Source of the DNA: Methylorubrum rhodinum
GTDB taxonomy: Bacteria > Pseudomonadota > Alphaproteobacteria > Rhizobiales > Beijerinckiaceae
Reading direction: 5' to 3'
Assembly (NCBI RefSeq): GCF_014199935.1
Contig: NZ_JACHOP010000029.1
Span: 1-64,000, forward strand
Length of the DNA: 64,000 bases
The notes below the pieces were generated by a model. That model saw nothing but the letters and a program-made list of their open reading frames with translations, searched no databases and was not told where the DNA came from. The position numbers and the translations under genes are program-made. Positions 7,730 through 15,683 of this stretch are shown piece by piece (within the stretch, counting starts at the first letter, position 1; each line of letters opens with the position of its first letter).

Positions 7730-9595
7730 TCACGCGGTGGCCGCGCGCACGGCGGCGCGCACGCTTCCCGCATCGGCCTGCGGCAGCGGGCAGTAGCGCG
7801 CCTGCGCGGCTTCCGCGAGGGCGCGCGCGCCGTCGGGCCGGGCGCCGGTGTCGATGACGAGGGTGCGCAGGCCGTGGTGGCGCAAGGCGCGGCCCGCAGC
7901 CAACGCCTCCTCGCCCGCGAGGGCCCGCCCGCCCATGCCGGAGCGGGCGACGTTGGCGCGGCCGTCGGTGAGCAGCACCACGACCGGCGTGCCGCCGGCC
8001 CGGCGCACCGCGAGGCCGAGCGCTGCGGCCGCGTCGAGCCCCGCCGCGAGCGGCGTTCCCCCGCCGCCGGGCAGGCCCGCGAGGGCGCGCTTGGCCCGCA
8101 CCAGCGAACGCGTCGGCGACAGCAGCACCTCGGCACCGACGCCGCGGAAGGCCACGAGCGCCACCCGGTCGCGCCGGACGTAGGCCTCGGCGAGCAGCAG
8201 TTCGACCGCGCCCTTGGCTTCGGCCAGCCGCTCCAGGGCCGCCGATCCGGAGGCGTCGACGCAGAAGATCGCCGTGGTCTCGCTGCGCTGACGGAAGCGG
8301 CGGATGCGAAAATCCTCCGGGGCGACGATCACGCGGCGCGTCTCGCCCTCGCCCCGGCGCAGGCGCTGCCAAGGGGCGGCGGTGCGCAGGGTCGCGATCA
8401 GGTCGAGCCGCCCGCGGCGCGGATCGCCGGGCCGGCTGCCCATCGGCCGGCCATTGTGCAGGGAGGCCGCCGCGGCGCCCTTGCGGCCGGCTTCGGCCTT
8501 GCGCAGGGAGGGGCCGCCCGCGAGGAGGCGGGCTAGAAGGTCTTTCGGGATTGCCGCCTGGGCGGCTTCGAGCACGACCTCGTCGAGGTTCTTCTGGGGG
8601 CTGGATGCGTCGTCCGTGCTGTCGTCGGGAGAGGACGATTGTTCAGGCTGAGACCCGGAGTCCGGCGGCGGCTCCGCCTGCTCCTCCGGCGCGCTCGCCT
8701 CCCCTTCCTGCGGTTCGGGCGCGGGAAGCCGCGTCGCCCGCGGCGCCAGGACCAGGCGGGCGGCCTCCATCAGCGCGGCGTCGTCCGGCACCCCGCCTCC
8801 CCCGGCGATCCGCGCGGCGCGGAGCGCCAGCAGCGGGGCGCGCAGGGAGGCGATGCCGAGCGCCGCGGCGGTGGCGCAGAGGATCGTGACGGGATCGTCC
8901 TGGGGCTGCGCCGAAACAGCGCCCCGCTCCTCCCATCCCTCCCCCTCATCCTGAGGTGCGGAGCGAAGCGGAGCCTCGAAGGAGGGCTCCAGGGATCGCG
9001 CGGCGGGCTGGAGCCCTCCTTCAAGGCTGCTTCGCAGCACCTCAGGATGAGGATGGGGGTGGGATGGGGTGGTTTCCGCCTCCCGCAGGCTCACCCCGGT
9101 CAGATCGATCCGGAACGCCAGCCGATCGGCCAAAGCCTCGGCCACCGCCTCGTCCTCGATGCCCTCATCCAGCAGCACCAGCCCGATCCGGGCCGGCAGG
9201 CGGGCGGCGAGGCCGTCGCGCTCCAGGGCGACGATGCCGGTGTCGAGGGCGGAGGCGAGGCGGGCGACCGTGCCGGGCTCCAGCCGCTCGGCCATCGGCA
9301 CGATCACCACGCCGCCGTCGGCTTCGGCGAGCAGGCCGCTCTGCGCCACCGGGCGGCCGGCGCGGAGCGTCGCGGGCAGGTCGAGGCCGCCGATCAGGCG
9401 GTCGTCGCCGACGCCGGGGGGCAGGCGGCGGATCGGGCCGGCGATGCGCGAGCGGAGGAGGTCGAGCCAGCGGTCGCGCACCGGGCCGGCTCCGGCGCGC
9501 AGGACGATGCCGCCGAGCCCGCGCGGATCGGCGGAGAACAGCGCGAGCGCGTGGAGGGCGTCGTCCCAGGCGGCGTTCGGTTCGGGCTCCGCCAA
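7730..9595 (-). CDS. bchD: magnesium chelatase subunit D, with an in-frame repeat insertion
   Basis: 621 residues. BchD is the adaptor subunit of Mg-chelatase, which inserts Mg2+ into protoporphyrin IX as the first step specific to bacteriochlorophyll. It has a degenerate AAA+ N-terminal domain (about 1-170), an acidic/proline-rich linker (about 300-350, with EPQEGEASAPEEQAEPPP), and a C-terminal von Willebrand A domain with MIDAS motif DASGS (447-451) and TDGRAN (543-548). Residues about 182-218 (HPEVLRSSLEGG... LEPSFEAP...) are encoded by a complete palindromic repeat element that stays in frame. The insertion falls between the AAA domain and ALCATAAALG-like helices, so activity may be kept. 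The start lies 4 bp after the DUF192 gene; no bchI is in the window. Confidence 0.88.
   Translation of the reverse strand: MAEPEPNAAWDDALHALALFSADPRGLGGIVLRAGAGPVRDRWLDLLRSRIAGPIRRLPPGVGDDRLIGGLDLPATLRAGRPVAQSGLLAEADGGVVIVPMAERLEPGTVARLASALDTGIVALERDGLAARLPARIGLVLLDEGIEDEAVAEALADRLAFRIDLTGVSLREAETTPSHPHPHPEVLRSSLEGGLQPAARSLEPSFEAPLRSAPQDEGEGWEERGAVSAQPQDDPVTILCATAAALGIASLRAPLLALRAARIAGGGGVPDDAALMEAARLVLAPRATRLPAPEPQEGEASAPEEQAEPPPDSGSQPEQSSSPDDSTDDASSPQKNLDEVVLEAAQAAIPKDLLARLLAGGPSLRKAEAGRKGAAAASLHNGRPMGSRPGDPRRGRLDLIATLRTAAPWQRLRRGEGETRRVIVAPEDFRIRRFRQRSETTAIFCVDASGSAALERLAEAKGAVELLLAEAYVRRDRVALVAFRGVGAEVLLSPTRSLVRAKRALAGLPGGGGTPLAAGLDAAAALGLAVRRAGGTPVVVLLTDGRANVARSGMGGRALAGEEALAAGRALRHHGLRTLVIDTGARPDGARALAEAAQARYCPLPQADAGSVRAAVRAATA
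8944..9052. repeat. palindromic repeat, family A copy inside bchD
   Basis: Perfect 16-bp terminal inverted repeats, CCTCATCCTGAGGTGC (8944-8959) and GCACCTCAGGATGAGG (9037-9052), enclose a nested inverted repeat GGAGGGCTCCA (8981-8991)/TGGAGCCCTCC (9009-9019). The same architecture occurs in the intergenic copy at 55656-55772. In the bchD reading frame the element is free of stops and encodes the residues HPEVL, LEGGL and LEPSFE in order. Confidence 0.9.
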
Positions 9596-9599
9596 GGCG

Positions 9600-10079
9600 T
9601 CAGCGCCGGAAAAGCGCGTGCTCGACCCGGTCGCCCGCCCGGATGCCGAGCTTGGCCGCGGTGCCGGCGTTCAGTTCGAGCACCGACAGCACCGGCTCGC
9701 CCGAGGAGATGATCTGCGTCGACAGCGGCTCGGTGTCGGCGGCGATGCGGGCGATCGAGCCGTCAGAGCGGATGAACACCATGTCGAGGGGGATGTAGGT
9801 GTTCTTCATCCACATGTTGACCGGCAACGGGCGCTCGAAGTCGAACAGCATTCCGTGGTCGGCGGCCATCTGGCGTCGGTACATCAGCCCCTTGGCGCGC
9901 TGGGCGTCGTTGCGCATCACCTCGACCTTGAAAGCGCGGCGCCCGTCCCTGGTCGCGATGGCCAGCGGCTCGGTCGGCCCCTGTTCGGCGCTGGCCGCCG
10001 GTGCCTCGGCGCGGGGCGCGGTCGGCGGGACGGCGAAGGTCGCGAGGCAGACGAGGACGATCTTCGAAAGAACGCGCAC
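9600..10079 (-). CDS. DUF192 family exported protein
   Basis: 159 residues from a GTG start: a signal peptide (VRVLSKIVLVCLATFAVPP ... AEA) followed by the DUF192 fold, with KGLMYRRQMAADHGMLFDF, VNMWMKNTYIPLDMVFI and GEPVLSVLELNAGTAAKLGI, its three conserved blocks. The family is periplasmic and of unknown biochemical role. The GTG at 10079 is chosen because it starts the signal peptide; the frame upstream runs into the cold-shock gene. It lies 13 bp after that gene and 4 bp before bchD, so it appears to be part of a cspD-DUF192-bchD-bchO transcription unit. Confidence 0.8.
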   Translation of the reverse strand: MRVLSKIVLVCLATFAVPPTAPRAEAPAASAEQGPTEPLAIATRDGRRAFKVEVMRNDAQRAKGLMYRRQMAADHGMLFDFERPLPVNMWMKNTYIPLDMVFIRSDGSIARIAADTEPLSTQIISSGEPVLSVLELNAGTAAKLGIRAGDRVEHALFRR

Positions 10080-10092
10080 GGAAAGAACCCCG

Positions 10093-10707
10093 TCAGTGGG
10101 AGGCCGGAAGCGCCCCGTCGACGAGGCGGACTTCCGCCGCCATAGCACCCTTCGAGCCGTCGCCGTAGCGCACCAGCACCGTCTCGCCGGGCTTCAGCTC
10201 GGCGATGCCGTAGCGGCGCAGCGTCTCCATGTGGACGAAGATGTCCGGCGTGCCGTCGCCGCGGCTGACGAAGCCGAAGCCGCGCAGGCGGTTGAACCAC
10301 TTCACCACCGCGGTCTCCAGCCCGCTCGTCGGCGTCACCGAGACGTGGGTGCGCGGCATCGGCAGTTCGGAGGGGTGGGTCGCGGTCGACTGGTCGAGCG
10401 AGATCACCCGGAAGGTCTGCCAGCCGCGGGCGCGGCGCACCGCCTCGACGACGATGCGCGCGCCCTCGCTCGCGGCCTGATGCCCGTCGCGGCGCAGGCA
10501 GGTGATGTGCAGGAGAACGTCCGGCGAGCCGTCGTCGGGCACGATGAACCCGAAACCCTTCGACACGTCGAACCACTTGATGCGGCCGGCGATCTCCACG
10601 AGGTCGAGCGGCGGCTCGGCCTCCGCCGCGTGATCGAGGCCCCTGGTATGGTCCTTGGCCTCGGCGGACCGGGCGAGACTCGGACCGATCTCGTGTTCGT
10701 TCGACAT
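10093..10707 (-). CDS. tandem cold-shock domain protein
   Basis: 204 residues with two cold-shock domains. CSD1 is at about 40-100 ([20 protein letters not shown] then DVLLHI) and CSD2 at about 133-195 ([20 protein letters not shown] then DIFVHM). Both keep RNP1-like KGFGFI/RGFGFV and the RNP2-like (V/L)(L/F)(L/V)H motifs for single-stranded nucleic acid binding. This two-domain layout is common in alphaproteobacteria, where such proteins act as RNA chaperones, often in stationary phase. It is the first gene of the run leading to bchD, so it may share a promoter with pigment genes. Confidence 0.85.
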   Translation of the reverse strand: MSNEHEIGPSLARSAEAKDHTRGLDHAAEAEPPLDLVEIAGRIKWFDVSKGFGFIVPDDGSPDVLLHITCLRRDGHQAASEGARIVVEAVRRARGWQTFRVISLDQSTATHPSELPMPRTHVSVTPTSGLETAVVKWFNRLRGFGFVSRGDGTPDIFVHMETLRRYGIAELKPGETVLVRYGDGSKGAMAAEVRLVDGALPASH

Positions 10708-10922
10708 GTAAGCAACCCGTGCCGAATCGCGCCGTGCAATTCCGACGCTACGTTAACAAAGTCCCGATTCCCGGAAAGCCCGTTTGACCGGCAACGGGAC
10801 ATTCCACGGAACCAATTTTGCCCGCCATGGCGGCGGCGCCTCACTGCCGATGACGCGCGCTTGGGCAGAGGCCCGCACGCCCGTCCTCGCCCCGGCCGAG
10901 CCGGGGTGATAGGGCCGCGCGC

Positions 10923-11906
10923 ATGCCGGCTCCTTCCCCTTCCGCCGCCGTGCCGCGCGGCCGCATCGATGCCCTCGACGTCGCCCGCGGGACTGCGCTC
11001 GCCGCGATGGCGAGCTACCACACCCTGTGGGATCTGGGCTTCCTCAGGCTGACGCCGGAGAACCATGCCCTGACCCCGCCGGGGCGGCTCGCGGCGCACG
11101 TCATCGCCGGCGCGTTCCTGCTGCTCGTTGGCATCGGGCTGGTGCTCGCCAACGGGCGCGGCGTGCCCCTCAAGGCGTTCGGCTTGCGGATCGCCCGCAT
11201 CGGCGGGGCGGCGGCGCTCATCACGGGGGCGACGTATCTCGCGTTTCCGCAGAGCTACATCTTCTTCGGCATCCTGCACTGCATCGCGGCCGCGAGCCTG
11301 CTCGGCCTGCCCTTCGTGTTCGCGCCGGTCTGGATCACGGCGCTCACGGCGATGGCCGTGCTGCTGGCGCCCTCGGTGATCGTGCATCCGCTGCTCGACG
11401 CGCCGGAATTGTACTTCCTCGGGCTCGGCCGGCTGCGGCCGGACACCAACGACTGGGTGCCGCTGTTTCCCTGGTCCGGGATGGTGCTCGCCGGCATCGC
11501 GCTCGCCCGGCTCGGCGGGCCGTTTCTCGTGAGCGGGCCGCTCGCCCGCTGGCGGGCGCGGCACGGGATCGCCCGCGCGGCGGCCTTCGCCGGGCGCCAC
11601 AGCCTCGCGTTCTATCTCGTGCACCAGCCGGTGTTGCTGGCCCTGCTCTACGGTGTCGTCAGCCTCACCGGCCCGCATCCGCGGGCGGGCGCGGCGAGCT
11701 TTCGGGCGACCTACGCGGCGAACTGCGTCCGCACCGGCGGCGGGGCGGAGTCGTGCCGGGTCGCGGCGCGCTGCACGGAGCAGGCGTTGCGGCGTGAGGG
11801 ATTGTGGGGCTTGGGCGCGCCCTATGCGCCGGAGCAGCGGCTCAAGGCGCAGGGGCTGTCGCAGGCCTGCTACGAGGCGGCGGAGGGAACGGCGCCGGCG
11901 CCGTGA
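10923..11906 (+). CDS. DUF1624/HGSNAT-type membrane acyltransferase
   Basis: 327 residues with about seven to eight hydrophobic helices. The N-terminus RIDALDVARGTALAAMASYHTLWDLGFL has the R-(I/L)-x-x-(L/I)-D-x-x-R-G motif and the conserved His of heparan-alpha-glucosaminide N-acetyltransferase-like (DUF1624) proteins, which move acetyl groups across membranes. FAGRHSLAFYLVHQPVL near residue 220 is also family-typical. The C-terminal 70 residues hold four cysteines (NCVRT, SCRVAARC, ACYEAA), probably a periplasmic tail. The bacterial substrate is unknown. The gene is divergent from the cold-shock gene across 215 bp and followed by a family B repeat. Confidence 0.8.
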   Translation: MPAPSPSAAVPRGRIDALDVARGTALAAMASYHTLWDLGFLRLTPENHALTPPGRLAAHVIAGAFLLLVGIGLVLANGRGVPLKAFGLRIARIGGAAALITGATYLAFPQSYIFFGILHCIAAASLLGLPFVFAPVWITALTAMAVLLAPSVIVHPLLDAPELYFLGLGRLRPDTNDWVPLFPWSGMVLAGIALARLGGPFLVSGPLARWRARHGIARAAAFAGRHSLAFYLVHQPVLLALLYGVVSLTGPHPRAGAASFRATYAANCVRTGGGAESCRVAARCTEQALRREGLWGLGAPYAPEQRLKAQGLSQACYEAAEGTAPAP

Positions 11907-11925
11907 CCTGGGACGGGAACATCGC

Positions 11926-12040
11926 GGGTCCCCTTCCCCCTTGCGGGAACGGTTTACGGGCGGGGGTCGGGCAGAAGGCACCGCCTCCGCCTCATCCTGA
12001 ACCACCCCCACCTCCGGCTCCTCCCCACAAGGGGGAGGAG
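11926..12040. repeat. GC-rich palindromic repeat, family B
   Basis: GGGTCCCCTTCCCCCTTGCG at the left and CTCCCCACAAGGGGGAGGAG at the right form the outer inverted arms; an internal CGGGGGTCGG...ACCACCCCCACC stretch also pairs. It resembles 23664-23767 over its whole length and a variant at 13855-13980. It sits between the converging DUF1624 and efp genes. Confidence 0.65.
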
Positions 12041-12074
12041 AAGCGCCCCTTCCGGACCGCCGAGAGGTGCCGGC

Positions 12075-12641
12075 TCAGTCCTTCGCACGCTCCACGTACG
12101 ACCCGTCGGCCGTCATGATGACGACGCGGGTGCCGGCGGAGATGTGGGGCGGGACGCTCGTCTTCACGCCGTTGGAGAGAATCGCCGGCTTGTAGGACGA
12201 GGAGGCGGTCTGGCCCTTCGTCACCGGCTCGGTCTCGACGATCTCCAGCGTCACGCGCTGGGGCAGCTCGATCGTCAGCGGCACGCCGTTGTGGGTCGAG
12301 AGCGTGACGGTCATGTTTTCCTGGAGATAGGGGGCGGCGTCACCGACCACGTCCGCCGGCACCGCGATCTGCTCGTAGTTTTCGGGGTTCATGAAGTGGA
12401 ACCCTTCGCCGTCCTGATACAGGAAGGTGTGGTCGCGGTCCTCGACGAAGGCCCGCTCGACCTGCTCGGTGGTGCGGTAGCGCTCGGCGATCTTCACGCC
12501 GTCGGTGATGCGGCGCATGTCGAGCTGGGTGACCGGGGTGCCCTTGCCGGGGTGGATGTTCTCCGCCGTCAGGATGACGTAGAGCTTGCCGTCCTTCTCG
12601 ACGACGTTGCCCTTGCGAAGGGTACTGGCGATCACTTTCAC
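12075..12641 (-). CDS. efp: translation elongation factor P
   Basis: 188 residues with a GTG start ([20 protein letters not shown]). EF-P binds between the ribosomal P and E sites and relieves stalling at polyproline. The KOW-like domain I carries the modified-lysine loop HPGKGTP with Lys33; the two OB domains follow, including YVERAKD at the C-terminus. The length equals the family norm when the GTG at 12641 is used; an ATG 11 codons upstream would add an unrelated tail. It is divergent from epmA and epmB, the enzymes that attach beta-lysine to this lysine. Confidence 0.93.
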   Translation of the reverse strand: MKVIASTLRKGNVVEKDGKLYVILTAENIHPGKGTPVTQLDMRRITDGVKIAERYRTTEQVERAFVEDRDHTFLYQDGEGFHFMNPENYEQIAVPADVVGDAAPYLQENMTVTLSTHNGVPLTIELPQRVTLEIVETEPVTKGQTASSSYKPAILSNGVKTSVPPHISAGTRVVIMTADGSYVERAKD

Positions 12642-12765
12642 GAGCGTGGACCTTAGGCTTGACGAGAACGGCACTGCCCCACACGCCGGACGGCCGTGCG
12701 AGCGGAATCATCCGCGAGGCCCTACCCTATCCGCGCCCCCGTTGCCAGCCGGAGACCTTTTCCGC

Positions 12766-13824
12766 GTGAGTGCCGAGGCCTCGCCCTGGTGGCAGCCGGC
12801 CGTCCACGCGGATCGCCGGCCCCTGCTGATGACCCGCAACCGCATCGTCGCGTCCTTGCGCGGCTGGTTCGGGAGCCGTGACTTCGTCGAGGTCGAGGCC
12901 GCCGCGCTCCAGGTGTCGCCGGGCAACGAGGCGCATCTCTCGGCCTTCGCCACCGAAGCGATCCTGCCCGATGGCGGGCGGGCGCCGCTCTATCTCCACA
13001 CCTCGCCGGAATTCGCCTGCAAGAAGCTGCTGGCGGCGGGCGAGACGCGGCTGTTCAGCCTCGCCCGCGTGTTCCGCAACCGCGAGCGGGGCGCGCTGCA
13101 CCACCCCGAGTTCACGATGCTCGAATGGTACCGGGCGGGCGAGACCTACGACAGTCTGATGGCCGATTGCGCCGCCCTGCTGGCGCTCGCCGCCGAGGCT
13201 GCGGGCACGAAGCGGCTCAGTTTCCGCGGTCGGCATTCAGACCCGTTCGCCCCCTTCGAGCGGCTGACGCTGGCGGAAGCCTTCGAGCGCCATGCCGCCA
13301 TCGATCTGCTGGCCACCCTCGCGGCGGACGGCGCCACCGACCGGGAGGCGCTGGCCGCGCAGGTGGTGACGCGTGGCCTGCGGGTCGCCGCCGACGACAG
13401 CTGGGCCGACCTGTTCAGCCGCGTCCTCGTCGGCCTGATCGAGCCGCATCTCGGCAAGGACCGGCCGACCATCCTGTGCGAGTACCCCGTGAGCGAGGCG
13501 GCGCTCGCACGGCCCGTCCCCTACGATCCGCGGGTGGCCGAGCGGTTCGAGCTCTATGCCTGCGGCGTCGAGCTCGCCAATGCCTTCGGCGAACTGACCG
13601 ACCCCGCCGAGCAGCGCCGCCGCTTCGAACTGGAGATGGCCGAGAAGGCGCGGGTCTACGGCGAGCGCTATCCGATCGACGAGGATTTCCTGGAGGCGCT
13701 GGCGATCATGCCCGAGGCGAGCGGCATCGCGCTGGGTCTCGACCGGCTGGTGATGCTGGCGACCGGCGCGCCACGGATCGACGACGTGGTGTGGACGCCG
13801 GTGGCGCGGGGCGGTGCGCGGTGA
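12766..13824 (+). CDS. epmA: EF-P lysine ligase EpmA (GenX/PoxA)
   Basis: 352 residues resembling the catalytic domain of class II lysyl-tRNA synthetase without the anticodon-binding domain. Motif 2 is seen as FRNRERGALHHPEFTMLEWYR (about 103-122), and motif 3 in the GIALGLDRLVML segment near residue 325. EpmA activates (R)-beta-lysine and ligates it to the EF-P lysine. GTG at 12766 is preferred, with GGAG upstream and VSAEASPWWQP leading into the domain; the frame extends upstream but overlaps efp. It is coupled to epmB by a GTGA overlap. Confidence 0.88.
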   Translation: MSAEASPWWQPAVHADRRPLLMTRNRIVASLRGWFGSRDFVEVEAAALQVSPGNEAHLSAFATEAILPDGGRAPLYLHTSPEFACKKLLAAGETRLFSLARVFRNRERGALHHPEFTMLEWYRAGETYDSLMADCAALLALAAEAAGTKRLSFRGRHSDPFAPFERLTLAEAFERHAAIDLLATLAADGATDREALAAQVVTRGLRVAADDSWADLFSRVLVGLIEPHLGKDRPTILCEYPVSEAALARPVPYDPRVAERFELYACGVELANAFGELTDPAEQRRRFELEMAEKARVYGERYPIDEDFLEALAIMPEASGIALGLDRLVMLATGAPRIDDVVWTPVARGGAR

Positions 13825-15029
13825 GCGTTTCTCCATTTGAGCGCGCCGACAAGAACCCTCCCCCCTCTGCGGGGGAGGGTGTCTGCGGAGCAGACGGGAG
13901 AGGGGGCGACGGTGCCGGAAGCGTCGCTCCCCTCACCCGACCCGCTTCGCGGGCCACCCTCTCCCGCGGAGGGGAGAGGGACTCGCGCGTGCTCAAGAGC
14001 GTCGGCGCTCTGGCGGAAGCCGGCCTTGTTGACGCGGAGAGACTTCCCGCTCTCGAACGCGTCGCCGCTCGCTACGCCGTCTCGCTCACCCCCGACATCG
14101 CCGAGCTGATCGACCCTGCCGACCCGGCCGACCCCATCGCCCGCCAGTTCATCCCCCGCGCGGAAGAGATCGAGACGACGCCGGAAGAACGCGCCGACCC
14201 GATCGGCGACGACGCGCACAGCCCCCTCCCCGGACTCGTCCATCGCTATCCCGACCGTGTGCTGCTCAAACCCCTGCATATCTGCCCGGTCTATTGCCGC
14301 TTCTGCTTCCGCCGCGAGCGGGTCGGGCCCGACGGTCACGGAAGCTTGAGCGAGGCGGAACTTGCAGCCGCCTACGCCTACATCGCGGCGCACGAGGAGA
14401 TCTGGGAAGTCGTGCTCACCGGCGGCGATCCCTTCGCCCTCTCGCCCCGGCGGCTCGGCGCCATCGCGGAAGCGCTCGGCGCGATCCCCCACGTGAAGGT
14501 GCTGCGCCTCCACACCCGCGTGCCGGTGGTGGAGCCCGCCCGCGTCGATGCGAACCTCGTCGCGTCCCTCAAGAAATTTACCGGCGCGGTCTACGTGGCG
14601 CTCCATGCCAACCATCCGCGCGAGTTCTCGGAGGCGGCGCGGGCGGCTTGCGCCCGGCTGGTCGATGCCGGCCTCCCGATGGTGAGCCAGAGCGTGCTGC
14701 TGCGGGGCGTCAACGACGACGCGGCCACGCTGGAGGCCCTGATGCGCCGCTTCGTCGAGAACCGGATCAAGCCCTACTACCTGCATCACGGCGATCTCGC
14801 GCCGGGCACCGGCCACCTGCGCACCGGGCTCCCCGAGGGGCAGGCGCTGATGCGCGCTTTACGCGGGCGCCTGTCGGGCCTCGCGCAACCGACCTACGTG
14901 CTCGACATTCCCGGCGGCCACGGCAAGGTGCCGGTCGGGCCGGGCTACCTCGACGAATCGCGGGGCGGCTGGCACGTCACCGACCCGCAGGGCACGGTGC
15001 ATCCCTATCCGCCGAAGGACGAGTCATGA
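13821..15029 (+). CDS. epmB: EF-P lysine 2,3-aminomutase EpmB, with an in-frame repeat insertion
   Basis: 402 residues, radical SAM enzyme of the KamA/YjeK family that makes (R)-beta-lysine for EpmA. The [4Fe-4S] motif CPVYCRFC (Cys155, 159, 162) and the LTGGDPF segment are present, as are the PLP-family regions IKPYYLHHGDLAPGTGH and LDIPGGHGKVP. The GTG start overlaps the epmA stop (GTGA). Residues about 12-55 (NPPPSAGEG... RPASRATLSRGG) have no counterpart in the family and are encoded by a family B repeat, making the protein some 45 residues longer than usual. The catalytic core is untouched, so the gene is likely functional. Confidence 0.88.
   Translation: MSVSPFERADKNPPPSAGEGVCGADGRGGDGAGSVAPLTRPASRATLSRGGERDSRVLKSVGALAEAGLVDAERLPALERVAARYAVSLTPDIAELIDPADPADPIARQFIPRAEEIETTPEERADPIGDDAHSPLPGLVHRYPDRVLLKPLHICPVYCRFCFRRERVGPDGHGSLSEAELAAAYAYIAAHEEIWEVVLTGGDPFALSPRRLGAIAEALGAIPHVKVLRLHTRVPVVEPARVDANLVASLKKFTGAVYVALHANHPREFSEAARAACARLVDAGLPMVSQSVLLRGVNDDAATLEALMRRFVENRIKPYYLHHGDLAPGTGHLRTGLPEGQALMRALRGRLSGLAQPTYVLDIPGGHGKVPVGPGYLDESRGGWHVTDPQGTVHPYPPKDES
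13855..13980. repeat. GC-rich palindromic repeat, family B variant inside epmB
   Basis: CCCTCCCCCCTCTGCGGGGG at the left and the CTCTCCCGCGGAGGGGAGAG segment at the right are inverted-repeat arms, with internal GTCTGCGGAGCAGAC and CCCGCTTCGCGGG hairpins. The whole element is read through in the epmB frame without a stop. Confidence 0.75.
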
Positions 15030-15661
15030 CGCGCAGGCTGTGGGGACGGGCGAGTTCGGGCAACGTCCAGAAGGCGATCTGGGCGCTCGAAGAGCTGGCC
15101 CTGCCCTACGAGCACATCGAGGCGGGCGGTACCCACGGCATCGTCGGCGAGGCGCGCTACCAAGCCATGAATCCCAACGGCCTCGTGCCGACGCTGGAAG
15201 AAGACGGGTTCGTCCTGTGGGAATCGAACGCGATCCTGCGCTATCTGGCGCAGGCCCATGCCGATGCCCTTGGCGGCGTGCTGGCGCTTCCCGAAAATCC
15301 CCGCGAGCGGGCGCTGATCGACCAGTGGCTCGACTGGCAGGCCACCGCCTTCACCCCGGCCATGCGCGACGCCTTCCTCCAGCTCGTGCGGGTCGCGCCC
15401 GAGAAGCGCAACGCCGACGTGATCGAAGCTTCGCGGGCCGCGAGCGAGCGCTGCGCCGCGATGCTCGACCGGCATCTGGCGGGCACGCCGTACGTGGCGG
15501 GCGAACGCTTCTCCATCGCCGACATCGCGGTGGGCTGTGCCGCCCACCGTTGGCTGATCCTGCCGTTCGACAAGGAAGAACGCCCGAACGTCGTCGCGTG
15601 GCGAGACCGGCTGGCGCAACGTCCGGCCGGATCGTCCGTTCTGACGCTGCCGCTGACCTGA
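15026..15661 (+). CDS. glutathione S-transferase family protein
   Basis: 211 residues: an N-terminal thioredoxin-like domain (RLWGRASSGNVQKAIWALEE, then NPNGLVPTLEEDGFVLWES with the cis-Pro and the Glu-Ser glutathione-binding pair near 64-65), then an all-helical domain (WLDWQATAFTPAMRDAF, then FSIADIAVG). Ser10-Ser11 in RASSGN is the likely glutathione-activating position. Substrate is not predictable. The ATG overlaps the epmB stop (ATGA), so it is translated from the epmAB message, although a functional link to EF-P is not known. Confidence 0.85.
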   Translation: MTRRLWGRASSGNVQKAIWALEELALPYEHIEAGGTHGIVGEARYQAMNPNGLVPTLEEDGFVLWESNAILRYLAQAHADALGGVLALPENPRERALIDQWLDWQATAFTPAMRDAFLQLVRVAPEKRNADVIEASRAASERCAAMLDRHLAGTPYVAGERFSIADIAVGCAAHRWLILPFDKEERPNVVAWRDRLAQRPAGSSVLTLPLT

Positions 15662-15683
15662 GCGATCCGGCGGAGGTCATCCC

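Noticed and set aside
8944-9052. Interpretation of the family A element as an insertion sequence
   Set aside because: It is only 109 bp, with no transposase ORF and no clear target duplication; a MITE- or RPE-like element fits better.
13125-13820. Long plus-strand frame continuing upstream of epmB through epmA
   Set aside because: Arg/Gly-rich shadow of epmA; epmB starts at the GTGA overlap.
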